Positions 36,983 through 45,245 of a stretch of DNA of 64,000 nucleotides are shown here, piece after piece. Numbering within the stretch: position 1 is the first letter of the stretch; each line of letters opens with the position of its first letter. The notes under the pieces are model-generated. The model was not told where the DNA came from. It searched no databases and saw only the letters and a program-made list of their open reading frames with translations. Both the position numbers and the translations under genes were made by a program. Source of the stretch: an uncultured Chthonomonadaceae bacterium (GTDB taxonomy: Bacteria; Armatimonadota; Fimbriimonadia; Fimbriimonadales; Fimbriimonadaceae); NCBI GenBank assembly GCA_946479035.1, contig CAMLDW010000002.1, forward strand, positions 73,058-137,057, written 5' to 3'.

Positions 36983-37056
36983 CTACCTGCAAACCCCCCG
37001 GCCCCGAGCCGAGAATCTTGGGGAGGGGGCGCCGTGCGGCAGCCCACCCGAGGCAA

Positions 37057-38034
37057 ATGCAACAGTTCGCCAGACGCCAGCCCGGCGAGGGCCCAGGCAA
37101 CCAGCCTGACCCCGACCAGCCCAAGCTCGCTGAAGAGACCGTCGCGCAGATCCTCGACCAGGTCTGCGAGGTCAAAAAGCACCTGGCGGGCCTTGCGAGC
37201 GAGCTCGGACTGCTCAAAGCGGAGAACCAAAGGCTGCGCGTGCAGATGACCGGCATGATCGCCTCACAAGAAGTCGGCGCAGAAGCGCCGCACCAGCAAG
37301 ATCGGTCGAACGCCGCGACCGAACCGACCGCCGCTCAGCCCCAAGCGTACGTCGCCGAACTGCAGCAGAAGGAGAGCATCGATGAGGAGCTCCTCGTCGA
37401 GTGGGTGCGCGGCTCAGGGCTTCAGGAGACCGAAGACGCGCCAGAGGCGACAGCACCAATCGTCGAGACACCGATCGAAAAGGACCCCGTGCCAGTTGCG
37501 GCGACCGCGCCAGACCAGCCAATGTCCGACGACGAGATCCAAAAGCTGCTCGCAAAGGCGGCGCTCGACGCCACCGACGCCGCTCCGAAGGAGCAAGAAG
37601 CGGTCGCGGCAGAAGCAACCCAGCCTGCGGTCCAAGAGCCGGCCGCGCCGGCGCCCAGCTTCCTGCGGGTAGAAGAAGCGACGCCCGAGCCCGATTGGCC
37701 GTTCGTTCCGGACTTCGAGGCCTCAAAAGAGGCGATCGCAAAGGTCCCCTCGCACCTCGCGATCGGCGCGCTCGCCGTCCCTGTGCGCATCGAGGGCGGA
37801 AAGATCTTCTGCAAGGCCGTCGTGCCGTTCGACCGCGCCTCGCTCGACATGATCGCAGACGCTGCCGCGTGCGAGATCGTGCCGGAGCCCGCGCCGATCG
37901 AGCAGGTCGTCGCCGCGCTCCGCACCGCGTACCACGACGAACAGTACGAGTCCGAGCGCGCCGCCGCGTGGCAGGTCGCCCAAAGGCCGAAGAAGCGCGG
38001 CGCGCTCGCGCGCCTCTTCAGGAAGGCCGCCTAG
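37057..38034 (+). CDS. Coiled-coil / MshEN-like protein paired with an FlhG-type ATPase
   Basis: The 325-residue protein has a short coiled coil near the N-terminus (about 25-70), a long acidic Ala, Pro and Glu-rich linker (about 75-215), and a C-terminal domain (about 225-305) that resembles the second half of the MshEN/T2SSE-N domain of PilB and GspE ATPases (VPSHLAIGALAVPVRIEGG and onward). It ends in a basic amphipathic segment (KKRGALARLFRKAA). No ATPase domain follows, so this would be a stand-alone adaptor. Only 2 bases separate it from the FlhG-like gene. Role in pole or pilus placement is inferred. A start 13 codons upstream is possible. Confidence 0.7.
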   Translation: MQQFARRQPGEGPGNQPDPDQPKLAEETVAQILDQVCEVKKHLAGLASELGLLKAENQRLRVQMTGMIASQEVGAEAPHQQDRSNAATEPTAAQPQAYVAELQQKESIDEELLVEWVRGSGLQETEDAPEATAPIVETPIEKDPVPVAATAPDQPMSDDEIQKLLAKAALDATDAAPKEQEAVAAEATQPAVQEPAAPAPSFLRVEEATPEPDWPFVPDFEASKEAIAKVPSHLAIGALAVPVRIEGGKIFCKAVVPFDRASLDMIADAAACEIVPEPAPIEQVVAALRTAYHDEQYESERAAAWQVAQRPKKRGALARLFRKAA

Positions 38035-38036
38035 CC

Positions 38037-38903
38037 ATGAAGTCGATCGCGGTCGCGAACGGCAAGGGCGGAGTCGGCAAGACCAGCCTTTCTGTCAGCC
38101 TTGCGATCTCGCTCGCCGAGCACGGCCACAGCGCGCTCCTCTTCGACGCCGACCTCGGCCTTGCCAACATCGACCTCATCCTCGGCCTGCAACCACAGAC
38201 GACCCTCAAGCACGTCCTAGTCGACGGTGCCGACATCAAAGACGCGGTGCTCGACGGCCCAGAGGGCGTCCGCGTCGTCACAGGCGGCTCTGGCGTGAAG
38301 GAGCTCACCTGCCTCGAGCGCACGGTCCTCGACGGGATCGTCCAAAAGGCGGTCGCGGTCGGCAAGGCAAGCGACTTCCTCGTGTTCGACACCGCCTCCG
38401 GGCTCGAGCACAACGTCATGGCCTTTCTCACCGCCGCCGACCGCGTCCTGATCGTCGCGACCCCGGACCCGACGAGCATCATGGACGCCTACGCGACCAC
38501 AAAAGTCCTTTTCGCAGAAAAGCAGAAGGCCGACGTCTCGCTCGTCGTCAACATGGCCGACGACTTGCGCCACGGCCTCATGGTCTACGAGCGGTACAAG
38601 GCGATCGTCGGGCAGTTCCTCAACCGCGAGGTCGAGCTGGCTGGCGTCGTCCCCAAGGACGACGCGGTCGTTAAAGCAGCGCGCGCGCGCCAGCCGTTCA
38701 TCCTCCACAGCCCCAAGTGCAAGGCGTCCAAAAGCATCGACCAGCTCGTCGATTGGATGACGGCGGACAAGGAACAGCAGCAGCAAGACCCCTCGGTCGG
38801 CCTCTTGCAGCGCATGCGCTCGGTGTTCGCCGCGTTCAAAAAGGACAAGCCGGAGGCGGAGCCAGAGTCAGATGCGCCCGCCGAAGAAAAGCGCGCGGCC
38901 TAG
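38037..38903 (+). CDS. FlhG/MinD-like positioning ATPase
   Basis: The 288-residue ParA/MinD-superfamily protein has the deviant Walker A KGGVGKT (about 10-16) and the FDADLGLANIDLILGL block (about 38-53) that marks the FlhG/FleN subgroup, which controls flagellum or pilus number and site. After a Gln run the C-terminus holds a predicted amphipathic helix (LLQRMRSVFAAFKK) that could act like the MinD membrane-targeting sequence, then an acidic tail. No flagellar genes are nearby; its partner is the MshEN-like protein, which hints at type IV pili. Its TAG overlaps the convergent anti-sigma stop in CTAG. Confidence 0.85.
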   Translation: MKSIAVANGKGGVGKTSLSVSLAISLAEHGHSALLFDADLGLANIDLILGLQPQTTLKHVLVDGADIKDAVLDGPEGVRVVTGGSGVKELTCLERTVLDGIVQKAVAVGKASDFLVFDTASGLEHNVMAFLTAADRVLIVATPDPTSIMDAYATTKVLFAEKQKADVSLVVNMADDLRHGLMVYERYKAIVGQFLNREVELAGVVPKDDAVVKAARARQPFILHSPKCKASKSIDQLVDWMTADKEQQQQDPSVGLLQRMRSVFAAFKKDKPEAEPESDAPAEEKRAA

Positions 38904-39148
38904 TCCTCGCACTCGGCGAGCGCGGCCCGCACTCGGTCCAGTAGCTCTTGCGGCAGCGCGATCTTCTCGATCTTCTTCTTGACGCACTCTAGCATCTTGC
39001 CTTCAAAACGGTACGCCTCCGCGCACTTCACGCACGCGCACAGGTGCGCCTCGACCTTCGCGACCTCTTCTGCCGTCAGCTCGCGGTCCAAGTAGTCGTC
39101 GAGCCGCTCGAACGCCTCGCGGCAGCTGCACTTGTCCGCCCCGCTCAC
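38900..39148 (-). CDS. Anti-sigma factor with zinc finger (zf-HC2)
   Basis: The 82-residue protein has the ZAS pattern HxxxCxxC (H-L-C-A-C-V-K-C, about residues 34-41) preceded by the LDDYLDRELTAEEV helix typical of zf-HC2 anti-sigma factors. It lacks a membrane segment, so it is a cytosolic, possibly redox-sensing, inhibitor. The GTG start sits in a GTGA overlap with the ECF sigma gene, the usual arrangement for a cognate pair. An extra Cys pair at the N-terminus (about 7 and 9) may add to metal binding. Confidence 0.85.
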   Translation of the reverse strand: MSGADKCSCREAFERLDDYLDRELTAEEVAKVEAHLCACVKCAEAYRFEGKMLECVKKKIEKIALPQELLDRVRAALAECED

Positions 39149-39708
39149 GCGCTCTCCCCCTTCGCGGCGACGAGCCCGCGCTCCTCTGCGATCTGCCAAA
39201 GCCGTTGCTGCAAGAGCTTGCGACCGCGGTGCAGCCGTGACCGCACCGTGCCTAGTGGGATCCCAGCCGCCTCCGCGATCTCCTCATAGCTGAAGTCGTT
39301 CATGAAATAGAGCAGGCAGACCACGCGGAACTCCTCCGGCAGGTCGTCGATCGCCGCCTGCACTGCCTCCTCGTCGATCCGGTCCAGAACCTCGTCCGCC
39401 GTCCCGCGCACCCCCGCCTTCTCCGCCTCGCGGAACAGGAACAGGTCCTCCGCGTCCTCCAACGGTACTGCCTGGCCGCGCTTCGCCTCGCGCGCCCGGG
39501 ACTTGTAGAACTTGTTGGTCAGGATCTTCATGAACCAAGCCTTGAAGTTCGTCCCCTCCTCAAAGGTTCCGATGCTGCGGAACGCCTGGACCGAAGCGTC
39601 CTGGACTAGGTCCATCGCGTCCTCCTGGTTGCGCGTGAGCTTGTAGGCGTAGCCGTAAGCCACGCCCAAGATCGGCTGCAACTGGGATTCGAACTGCGCT
39701 CGGTCCAT
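39145..39708 (-). CDS. ECF-family RNA polymerase sigma factor
   Basis: The 187-residue protein contains region 2 (YKLTRNQEDAMDLVQDA, about 22-38) for -10 binding and region 4 (SYEEIAEAAGIPLGTVRSRL, about 132-151) for -35 binding. No extra domains. ATG 39708 is chosen because TACACT stands 11 bases upstream; GTG 39729, with a GGGGAAGAG stretch before it, is an alternative that adds seven residues. It is followed by its anti-sigma gene. Target promoters are unknown. Confidence 0.92.
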   Translation of the reverse strand: MDRAQFESQLQPILGVAYGYAYKLTRNQEDAMDLVQDASVQAFRSIGTFEEGTNFKAWFMKILTNKFYKSRAREAKRGQAVPLEDAEDLFLFREAEKAGVRGTADEVLDRIDEEAVQAAIDDLPEEFRVVCLLYFMNDFSYEEIAEAAGIPLGTVRSRLHRGRKLLQQRLWQIAEERGLVAAKGESA

Positions 39709-39719
39709 CTGCTGGAGGA

Positions 39720-39725
39720 AGTGTA
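39720..39725 (-). promoter_or_regulatory. TANNNT element of the ECF sigma gene
   Basis: TACACT on the minus strand ends 11 bases before ATG 39708. It overlaps the alternative GTG start. Confidence 0.35.
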
Positions 39726-39785
39726 TCACGGGCTCTTCCCCAATGGAGGGCCGAGCTCCTGGGCGACCGGTTTGGTCCCGGCCTT

Positions 39786-39805
39786 GGACGCGCAGAAGCG
39801 CGTCC
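39786..39805. repeat. Perfect 8-base hairpin after the sugar ABC operon
   Basis: GGACGCGC (39786-39793) pairs with GCGCGTCC (39798-39805) across an AGAA loop. It lies downstream of the last ABC permease and upstream of the sigma gene. No T-run follows on the minus strand, so it may be a terminator or a repeat element. Confidence 0.4.
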
Positions 39806-39813
39806 CTCCTTCG

Positions 39814-40665
39814 TCAGCCCTTCAAGCCCGTCGCCGCGATCCCCTGGATGAACAGCCGCTGCGTGAAGAAAAAGAGCACGATCACCGGCGCGACCACGAC
39901 CGCCGAGGCCGCCATCAGCAGCTGCCACTGCGCCCCTTGCTGGCTCCGGTAGAACTGCAGCCCCAGCGAGAGCGTGAACTGGTCCTGGCTGTGCAGGTAG
40001 ATGAGCGGGCCTAGGAAGTCGTTCCACGCGCCCATGAAGGCGAACAGCGCGACCACCGCGACCGCAGGCTTCGCGAGCGGCATCACGATCCTTGAAAAGA
40101 TCCCCCACTCCGAGCACCCGTCGATCTTTGCCGCCTCGCTCAGCTCCATAGGGATCGAGCGGAAGAACTGGCGCAGCAGAAAGATGCTGAACGCGCTCCC
40201 GAACCACGCGGGCACCCACAACGGCCGGAACGTCCCGACCCAGTCCATCTTCACGAAGAGGTTGAACACCGGGACCATGATCACGGGGAACGGCACCATC
40301 ATCGTCGCGAGCGTCGCCGCGAACGCCGCGTTCCGGCCGGGCCAGCGCAGGCGAGCGAACGAGTACGCCACCACGCTGTTCGAGACCACCGTCCCAGCGA
40401 CAAGCAGGATGCAGTAGAGCAGCGTGTTGCGAGCGTAGACGAAGAACGGCACGTAACCGAGCGACTCGCGCCCGTACGTGATCGCGTCCGCGTAGTTCTT
40501 CCACTGCGCGTGCGATGGCAGTAGCGTCGGCGGGCTCGCACCGGTCTCCGTCGCCGTCTTGAGCGAGGTGCCCACCATCCACGCGAGCGGCATGAGGAAC
40601 GCGCACCCCAGCGCGATGAGCACCGCGTGGATCAGCACGTGCTGCCAAATAGCCTTCCTCTCCAC
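39814..40665 (-). CDS. Carbohydrate ABC transporter permease (MalG-like)
   Basis: Inner-membrane subunit of a CUT1-type sugar importer. The 283-residue protein shows six hydrophobic segments and the cytoplasmic EAA loop (ELSEAAKIDGCSEWGIFSRIVMPL, about 190-213) that contacts the ATPase. GTG 40665 starts two bases after the upstream permease stop; a start 16 codons earlier would overlap that gene. Last gene of the fucosidase operon; no ATPase gene is present, so a shared MsmK/UgpC-type ATPase elsewhere is expected. Confidence 0.92.
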   Translation of the reverse strand: MERKAIWQHVLIHAVLIALGCAFLMPLAWMVGTSLKTATETGASPPTLLPSHAQWKNYADAITYGRESLGYVPFFVYARNTLLYCILLVAGTVVSNSVVAYSFARLRWPGRNAAFAATLATMMVPFPVIMVPVFNLFVKMDWVGTFRPLWVPAWFGSAFSIFLLRQFFRSIPMELSEAAKIDGCSEWGIFSRIVMPLAKPAVAVVALFAFMGAWNDFLGPLIYLHSQDQFTLSLGLQFYRSQQGAQWQLLMAASAVVVAPVIVLFFFTQRLFIQGIAATGLKG

Positions 40666-40666
40666 C

Positions 40667-41548
40667 CTAGCCCCCCTCGTAGTGCACGCGCTTTTCTGAG
40701 AACTTGAGCGCAAGAAGCGTCAAGAAGAAGATGACGAGGAACATGATCCACGCCATCGCGCTCGCGTAGCCCATCTTGTGGTACTTGAACGCGTTGTCGA
40801 AGAGGTACATCGAGTAAAAGTAGATCGAGCGCGCAGGCGAGCCGTCCTCCGACATCACATAAGGCTGGGTGAAGATCTGCAGCGACGTGATGATGCTCAT
40901 CACGACGTTGAATAGGATCACCGGCGAGACCAGCGGGATCGTAACGCTCCGCGTCTTCTGCCACGCGCTCGCGCCGTCGAGCTCCGCCGCCTCGTAGAGC
41001 TGCTGCGGCACCTCCTGCAGACCGGCCAGGTAGATCACCATCGCGTTCCCGACGCCCCACAGCGACATCAGCACGATCGCGGGCTTTGACCACCCCGGGC
41101 TTCCCAGCCAGTCCGGAGCCGGCAGGTGCAGCCATGCCAGCGCCGTGTTCACCAGCCCGTGCTCGCCGTTAAAGAGCCAAAGCCAAAGGATCACGAGCGA
41201 AACGACCGGCACCAGCGACGGCACGAAGAAAACGGTGCGGTACACGGCCATGAAGCGCACCCTCGAGTTGAGCAGCAGCGCAAGACCGAACGCGACGACC
41301 GCGGCCAACGGGACGTACAGAGCGGCGAAGAACAGCGTGTTCCCGAGCGTCTTCCAGAACACCTCGTCCGAGAACAGCGTCGAGTAGTTCTCGCCGCCCA
41401 CCCAGATCGGCGGCTTCAGCACCGAGTACTCGGTAAAGCTGAAGTAGATCGAGGCCAGGATCGGGTACGCCAGGAACACGCCGAAGCCGATGAACCACGG
41501 CATGGCGAAGAGGTACCCGGCCCTCGCCTCAGTGCGACGCACGCTCAT
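40667..41548 (-). CDS. Carbohydrate ABC transporter permease (MalF-like)
   Basis: The 293-residue partner permease has six hydrophobic segments and the EAA loop (YEAAELDGASAWQKTRSVTIPL, about 193-214). ATG overlaps the binding-protein stop as ATGA. With the MalG-like subunit it forms the channel of the sugar importer. Confidence 0.92.
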   Translation of the reverse strand: MSVRRTEARAGYLFAMPWFIGFGVFLAYPILASIYFSFTEYSVLKPPIWVGGENYSTLFSDEVFWKTLGNTLFFAALYVPLAAVVAFGLALLLNSRVRFMAVYRTVFFVPSLVPVVSLVILWLWLFNGEHGLVNTALAWLHLPAPDWLGSPGWSKPAIVLMSLWGVGNAMVIYLAGLQEVPQQLYEAAELDGASAWQKTRSVTIPLVSPVILFNVVMSIITSLQIFTQPYVMSEDGSPARSIYFYSMYLFDNAFKYHKMGYASAMAWIMFLVIFFLTLLALKFSEKRVHYEGG

Positions 41549-42867
41549 TCTCCCGCCTCCTTGCGCGCCCTCTCCTCTCGCAGCGCGCGGTCGAGAGCGG
41601 GCTGCATCCTCTCGCGCACCTTGCCGAGCGCCTGCTTCGGGTCCGCGCCGTTCACAAAGATCTCGTCGAACGCGTTGCGCAGCTCGGAGCTGTACTCCGG
41701 CCAGATGGAGATCTTCGGCGGCGAGACGACGCTCGCGTTCTTCGGCATGTCGGTGAAGAGCCGGATGAACGGGTTCGGGTGGTCGGCGTAGAACTCAGAG
41801 CTCGACTTGGCCAGCGGCGAGTGCTTGGTCTGTAGCAGGCAGAGCTTCTCCATCGCCTTTTGCGACTCGACGTACTGGATGAACTCGAACGCCTCCTTCG
41901 GGTGCTTCGCTCCGCGAGGGATGACGAGGATGTCAAGGTCCGCGAACGTGCGCCCTTTCAGGTCCGGCCGGTCCTTCGGGTAAGGGAAAGGCACGGCCGC
42001 CCACTGCAGCCCCGGCTTGTACTGCTTGATGAAGTTGCCCATCCATCCGCCCTGCAGCTCCATCGCTACCTTCTCGTCCATGAAAGCGTTCTGCGGCGAG
42101 GCGAACGCGCCGAACCCGCTCTTGAACGTCTGGATGCCCGCGATGCCGTACTTCTTCGCGTATGACTGCACCCACGTCAGAGCGCGCACGTTGTCCGGCG
42201 AGTCGCAAGTGATCGTGCCCTTGCCGTCCCACAGCTCGCCGCCAAAAACGTAGCCCCACCCCCAGTTCCACCAGCCCGGCTCCTGGTGCATGAAACCCGC
42301 CTGCACGATCTTGCCGTCTTTGTCGCGCTTCGTCAGCCTCGCCGCGTCAGTGTCCATCTCCTCGATCGTCTCGGGCGGCGCTGCGATCCCTGCTTGCCTA
42401 AAGAGCCGGACGTTGTAGTGCAGCGCGGTGCTGGCGGGGGTCGCGGGCAGCGCGTAGACGTGTCCGTCATAGGTGCAGATGTCCCAGTAGATTGGAATGT
42501 AGTCCTCGCGAGAGATGCCAGCCTCGCGGCAGAAGTCGTCGAGCGGGATCACCGCGCGGTCCTGCACGTACTGCGCCACGTTCGGCCCGAAGAGCCCCGC
42601 GACGTCCGGCGGCACGCCCGCCCCAGTGGCCATCAGCGTCTTGTTGTTGATGCCGCTGACGCTGAGTAGGTCGACGTAGATCCGGTCCTGCGAGGCGTTG
42701 TAGTCGTCCACCACCGCCTTGATCGCGTCGAACTCGATGCCGGTCCACTTCTCCCAGTAGGTGACGTGGACCTTGCCGTCGTCGTGCTTGGGCCGCACGA
42801 CCACCTCGCTCACCACGAACGCCGCGACCACGACGGCGAGCGCAGCGAGGGCGGTCAGCGGCTTCAC
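41545..42867 (-). CDS. Extracellular sugar-binding protein of the ABC importer
   Basis: Family 1 solute-binding protein of 440 residues. An N-terminal hydrophobic segment (about 5-24) lacks a lipobox, so it is either a signal peptide or a membrane anchor. The mature part has the two-lobe hallmarks: VTYWEKWTG near the start, PATPASTALHYNVRLFR in the hinge region and ELQGGWMGNF. Position between a fucosidase gene and two permeases suggests it binds a fucosylated or related oligosaccharide. GTG start, 42 bases after the fucosidase stop. Confidence 0.9.
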   Translation of the reverse strand: MKPLTALAALAVVVAAFVVSEVVVRPKHDDGKVHVTYWEKWTGIEFDAIKAVVDDYNASQDRIYVDLLSVSGINNKTLMATGAGVPPDVAGLFGPNVAQYVQDRAVIPLDDFCREAGISREDYIPIYWDICTYDGHVYALPATPASTALHYNVRLFRQAGIAAPPETIEEMDTDAARLTKRDKDGKIVQAGFMHQEPGWWNWGWGYVFGGELWDGKGTITCDSPDNVRALTWVQSYAKKYGIAGIQTFKSGFGAFASPQNAFMDEKVAMELQGGWMGNFIKQYKPGLQWAAVPFPYPKDRPDLKGRTFADLDILVIPRGAKHPKEAFEFIQYVESQKAMEKLCLLQTKHSPLAKSSSEFYADHPNPFIRLFTDMPKNASVVSPPKISIWPEYSSELRNAFDEIFVNGADPKQALGKVRERMQPALDRALREERARKEAGE

Positions 42868-42874
42868 GCTTGTT

Positions 42875-42912
42875 AGGACGGATCAGACAGATAGGACAGA
42901 TCGGTAAGATCA
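42875..42912. repeat. Degenerate GGACAGATC-type tract
   Basis: Imperfect units GGACGGATC, AGACAGATA, GGACAGATC and GGTAAGATC follow one another in the 42-base gap between the fucosidase and binding-protein genes. Confidence 0.5.
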
Positions 42913-44973
42913 GTGGCGAAAGGCTGAGATCGGCACTTCGCCAGTCTTCACCCCGGGCCCTTGCCACTCCAATCTCAGGCCCATGCCGCCGCTCGCGTTG
43001 AAGTACTCGACCCGCACGCGGTGGTAACCGGCGGCGAGCGGCGTGGTCCCCTGCTTTGTCTCCATCCCGTGCAGCCCGTCGTTGTCGACTACCAGGCGGC
43101 CGTCGATGTACAGGCGGCTGCCGTCGTCGCTTGTCAGCTTGAAGATTGTGATCTCGTCCTGCGGCGCGGTGAAGACGCCCTCGTAGACGAGCGCGAACTG
43201 CTCGTCGCGCTTGCGCAGTGCGAGGTCGAGCCCGTTCGTGCTGACTCCGGTCGCCGTCGCCTTTGCGTCCTTCATCTGGTCGAGCGTGTGCCAGCCCTGC
43301 TCGTAGTAGCTGTACCGCAAGCCAGGGTCCGGCTGTCGGATGAAGTAGGTCGCCGGCCACAGGTCCTTCTTCTCAAACCGCGTGAACCTCATCTCGGCGA
43401 CCGAGGGGCTCTGCCTCCCATCGAAGGTCGCAATCGCCTTGAGCACACAGCTCCTCTCGATCGAGATCGGCCCCGCGTACTTCTTCGATCTTGCCGTCGG
43501 TGCGGTGCCGTCCGTCGTGTACAGGACCGTAGCGCGCGGGTTGTCGCTTCGGATGGTCGCGGTAGCCCTGTTGAGGAACGACGTGGAGTCGGAGAGGATA
43601 TCGACGCTCGGCGGCCCGCAGTAGACGCCGACGCGCTGCAGCGCGGGCGCGCCGCGCGAAGAGTCGATCACGATCTTGAGCTTCTTCGTAGTGATCGCTG
43701 ACAGGTGAACCACGCGCCGATAGCCGACGGTCGTCCCTCGAAAGACCGTCTTGCCATCGGCTTCCAGGTGGAACTTCTTGATGAGCTGCCCATGTGCCAC
43801 GTTCTCCTCCACGACGACGTGGTCGAACGTCTTCGCGGCCGGCCAGCTGAGGGCCAGCGCCGCGGAGCGGGTGCCGCTCGGCGTCTGCCAGCCCTGGCCC
43901 GGTTTCTTTGAAAGGAGCGCCGATTGGGGCCCGGCGCCCTTCGTCTTCGCCGATGAGCTCGCCTTCGCGCCTGCGGCCAGGTCTTGCACGAACGTCGCGT
44001 CGCGCCACTTCTTGAACTCCGTCAGCGCCGCGATGTCTTCGGCCGAGATCAGCCCCTTGTCGTTCGCCGGCACGTTCAGCAGCAGGTTGCCGCCGTGTCC
44101 GACCGACCGGTACCAGATCTCTTTGAGCTGTTCGAGCGACTTGACCTTTGCGTCCTCCGACCTCCGCCAGAACCAGCCTGGGCGGATCGAGACGTCGCAC
44201 TCGCCGGGCGAGTACTTGTCGCCCTTCGGGTCTCCCTCGAACAGCTTGTCGTAGATCGACTGGTCGCCGGGCCAGTGGCCGGAAGGCAGGAAGTTCCAGT
44301 TCGTCTCGCCGACGAAGCCGCTCTCGTTGCCGACCCAGCGCACGTCGCCTCCGTCGCCGAAGATGACGGCGTGCGGTGCGTACTTGCGGACCGTCGCTTC
44401 GAACCGCGGCCAGTCGTAGACCTGTTTCTTGCCGTTCGGCCCCTCGCCGTTCGCGCCGTCGAACCAGACCTCCTTCATGTCGCCGTACTTTGTCAGGACC
44501 TCTTTGAGCATCCCGACGAAGGTGTCGTTGTAGGCGGCGGTGCCGTAGGTCGGGTGGTTGCGGTCCCAAGGCGAGAGGTACACGCCCATCCAGAGGCCGT
44601 ACTCCTTGCACGCCGCGCTCAGGTCCTTGAGAACGTCGCCCTTGCCGTTGTGCCACTTGCTGGACATCACACCGTGCTTGGTGAGCTTGCTCTGCCAGAG
44701 CGCGAAGCCGTCGTGGTGCTTGGCGGTGATGATCACGCCGCTCATGCCGGCCTGCTTGAACGCCTTGCACCACTGCCTGCAGTCGAGCTGCGTCGGGTTG
44801 AAGAGGTTCGGGTCCTCGGTGCCCTGGCCCCACTCGTTGCCTGTGAAGGTGTTGGGGCCGAAGTGGACGAAGGCGTAGTACTGGCGGGCGTGCCAGGCCA
44901 TCTGGTTCGCGCTCGGCAGCGGCGGGACGGGCTTGGCTTGCGCGGTGAGCATGGCGAGTGCGAGGAGGAGCAT
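42910..44973 (-). CDS. Secreted multi-domain alpha-L-fucosidase (GH29)
   Basis: Hydrolyses terminal alpha-L-fucose. The 687-residue protein has a signal peptide (LLLALAMLTAQA), a GH29 catalytic barrel (about 20-335) with AKHHDGFALW and the nucleophile Asp in VWFDGANGEGP, an F5/8C-like module (about 345-455), a chitobiase-type Ig-like module (about 460-540, TVLYTTDGTAPT), and a C-terminal PA14-like domain (about 550-685). Non-catalytic modules probably bind glycan. ATG 44973 gives a clean signal peptide; 18 residues upstream are non-signal-like. First gene of an operon with a sugar ABC importer. Confidence 0.92.
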   Translation of the reverse strand: MLLLALAMLTAQAKPVPPLPSANQMAWHARQYYAFVHFGPNTFTGNEWGQGTEDPNLFNPTQLDCRQWCKAFKQAGMSGVIITAKHHDGFALWQSKLTKHGVMSSKWHNGKGDVLKDLSAACKEYGLWMGVYLSPWDRNHPTYGTAAYNDTFVGMLKEVLTKYGDMKEVWFDGANGEGPNGKKQVYDWPRFEATVRKYAPHAVIFGDGGDVRWVGNESGFVGETNWNFLPSGHWPGDQSIYDKLFEGDPKGDKYSPGECDVSIRPGWFWRRSEDAKVKSLEQLKEIWYRSVGHGGNLLLNVPANDKGLISAEDIAALTEFKKWRDATFVQDLAAGAKASSSAKTKGAGPQSALLSKKPGQGWQTPSGTRSAALALSWPAAKTFDHVVVEENVAHGQLIKKFHLEADGKTVFRGTTVGYRRVVHLSAITTKKLKIVIDSSRGAPALQRVGVYCGPPSVDILSDSTSFLNRATATIRSDNPRATVLYTTDGTAPTARSKKYAGPISIERSCVLKAIATFDGRQSPSVAEMRFTRFEKKDLWPATYFIRQPDPGLRYSYYEQGWHTLDQMKDAKATATGVSTNGLDLALRKRDEQFALVYEGVFTAPQDEITIFKLTSDDGSRLYIDGRLVVDNDGLHGMETKQGTTPLAAGYHRVRVEYFNASGGMGLRLEWQGPGVKTGEVPISAFRH

Positions 44974-44987
44974 GGCTCTTGGTGGGG

Positions 44988-44993
44988 AGTCTA
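44988..44993 (-). promoter_or_regulatory. Promoter element of the fucosidase-ABC operon
   Basis: TAGACT on the minus strand ends 14 bases before ATG 44973, giving a short leader without a clear ribosome-binding site. Confidence 0.35.
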
Positions 44994-45116
44994 CTTTTGG
45001 GGCGTTTCGAGCGGCGGGAATTCCCATTTTAAATCGGAATTATTGAGGTTTTTTGGGGGGTCGCGTGGTGGTCGCCTGGTGCGATGCGGATTCCCTCACG
45101 CTGACCCCCACCCTAA

Positions 45117-45136
45117 CCCTCCCCCAAGGGGGAGGG
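45117..45136. repeat. CCCTCCCCC / GGGGGAGGG inverted repeat
   Basis: A 9-base perfect inverted repeat with AA in the centre, preceded by CACCCTAACC. It resembles the widespread CCCTAACCCTC-type intergenic repeats of bacteria. Confidence 0.6.
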
Positions 45137-45245
45137 AACGCTTGTGGATGGCCTCACACGGACCCTCCTTCGCGCGAGCAGGAGCAGGAGCGGGAGCGGG
45201 AGCGGGAGAGGGAGAGGGAGAGGGAACGCTTTGTGGACGCCCTCA
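45134..45245. repeat. Direct duplication of a GGGAACGCTT(T)GTGGA unit
   Basis: Copy one is at 45134-45156 and copy two at 45222-45245. They differ by one inserted T and a few substitutions and flank the hexamer array. Confidence 0.6.
45181..45228. repeat. Hexanucleotide tandem array (GGAGNN x 8)
   Basis: Eight contiguous 6-base units: GGAGCA, three GGAGCG, three GGAGAG and GGAACG. Such arrays vary in copy number by slippage. Confidence 0.8.
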
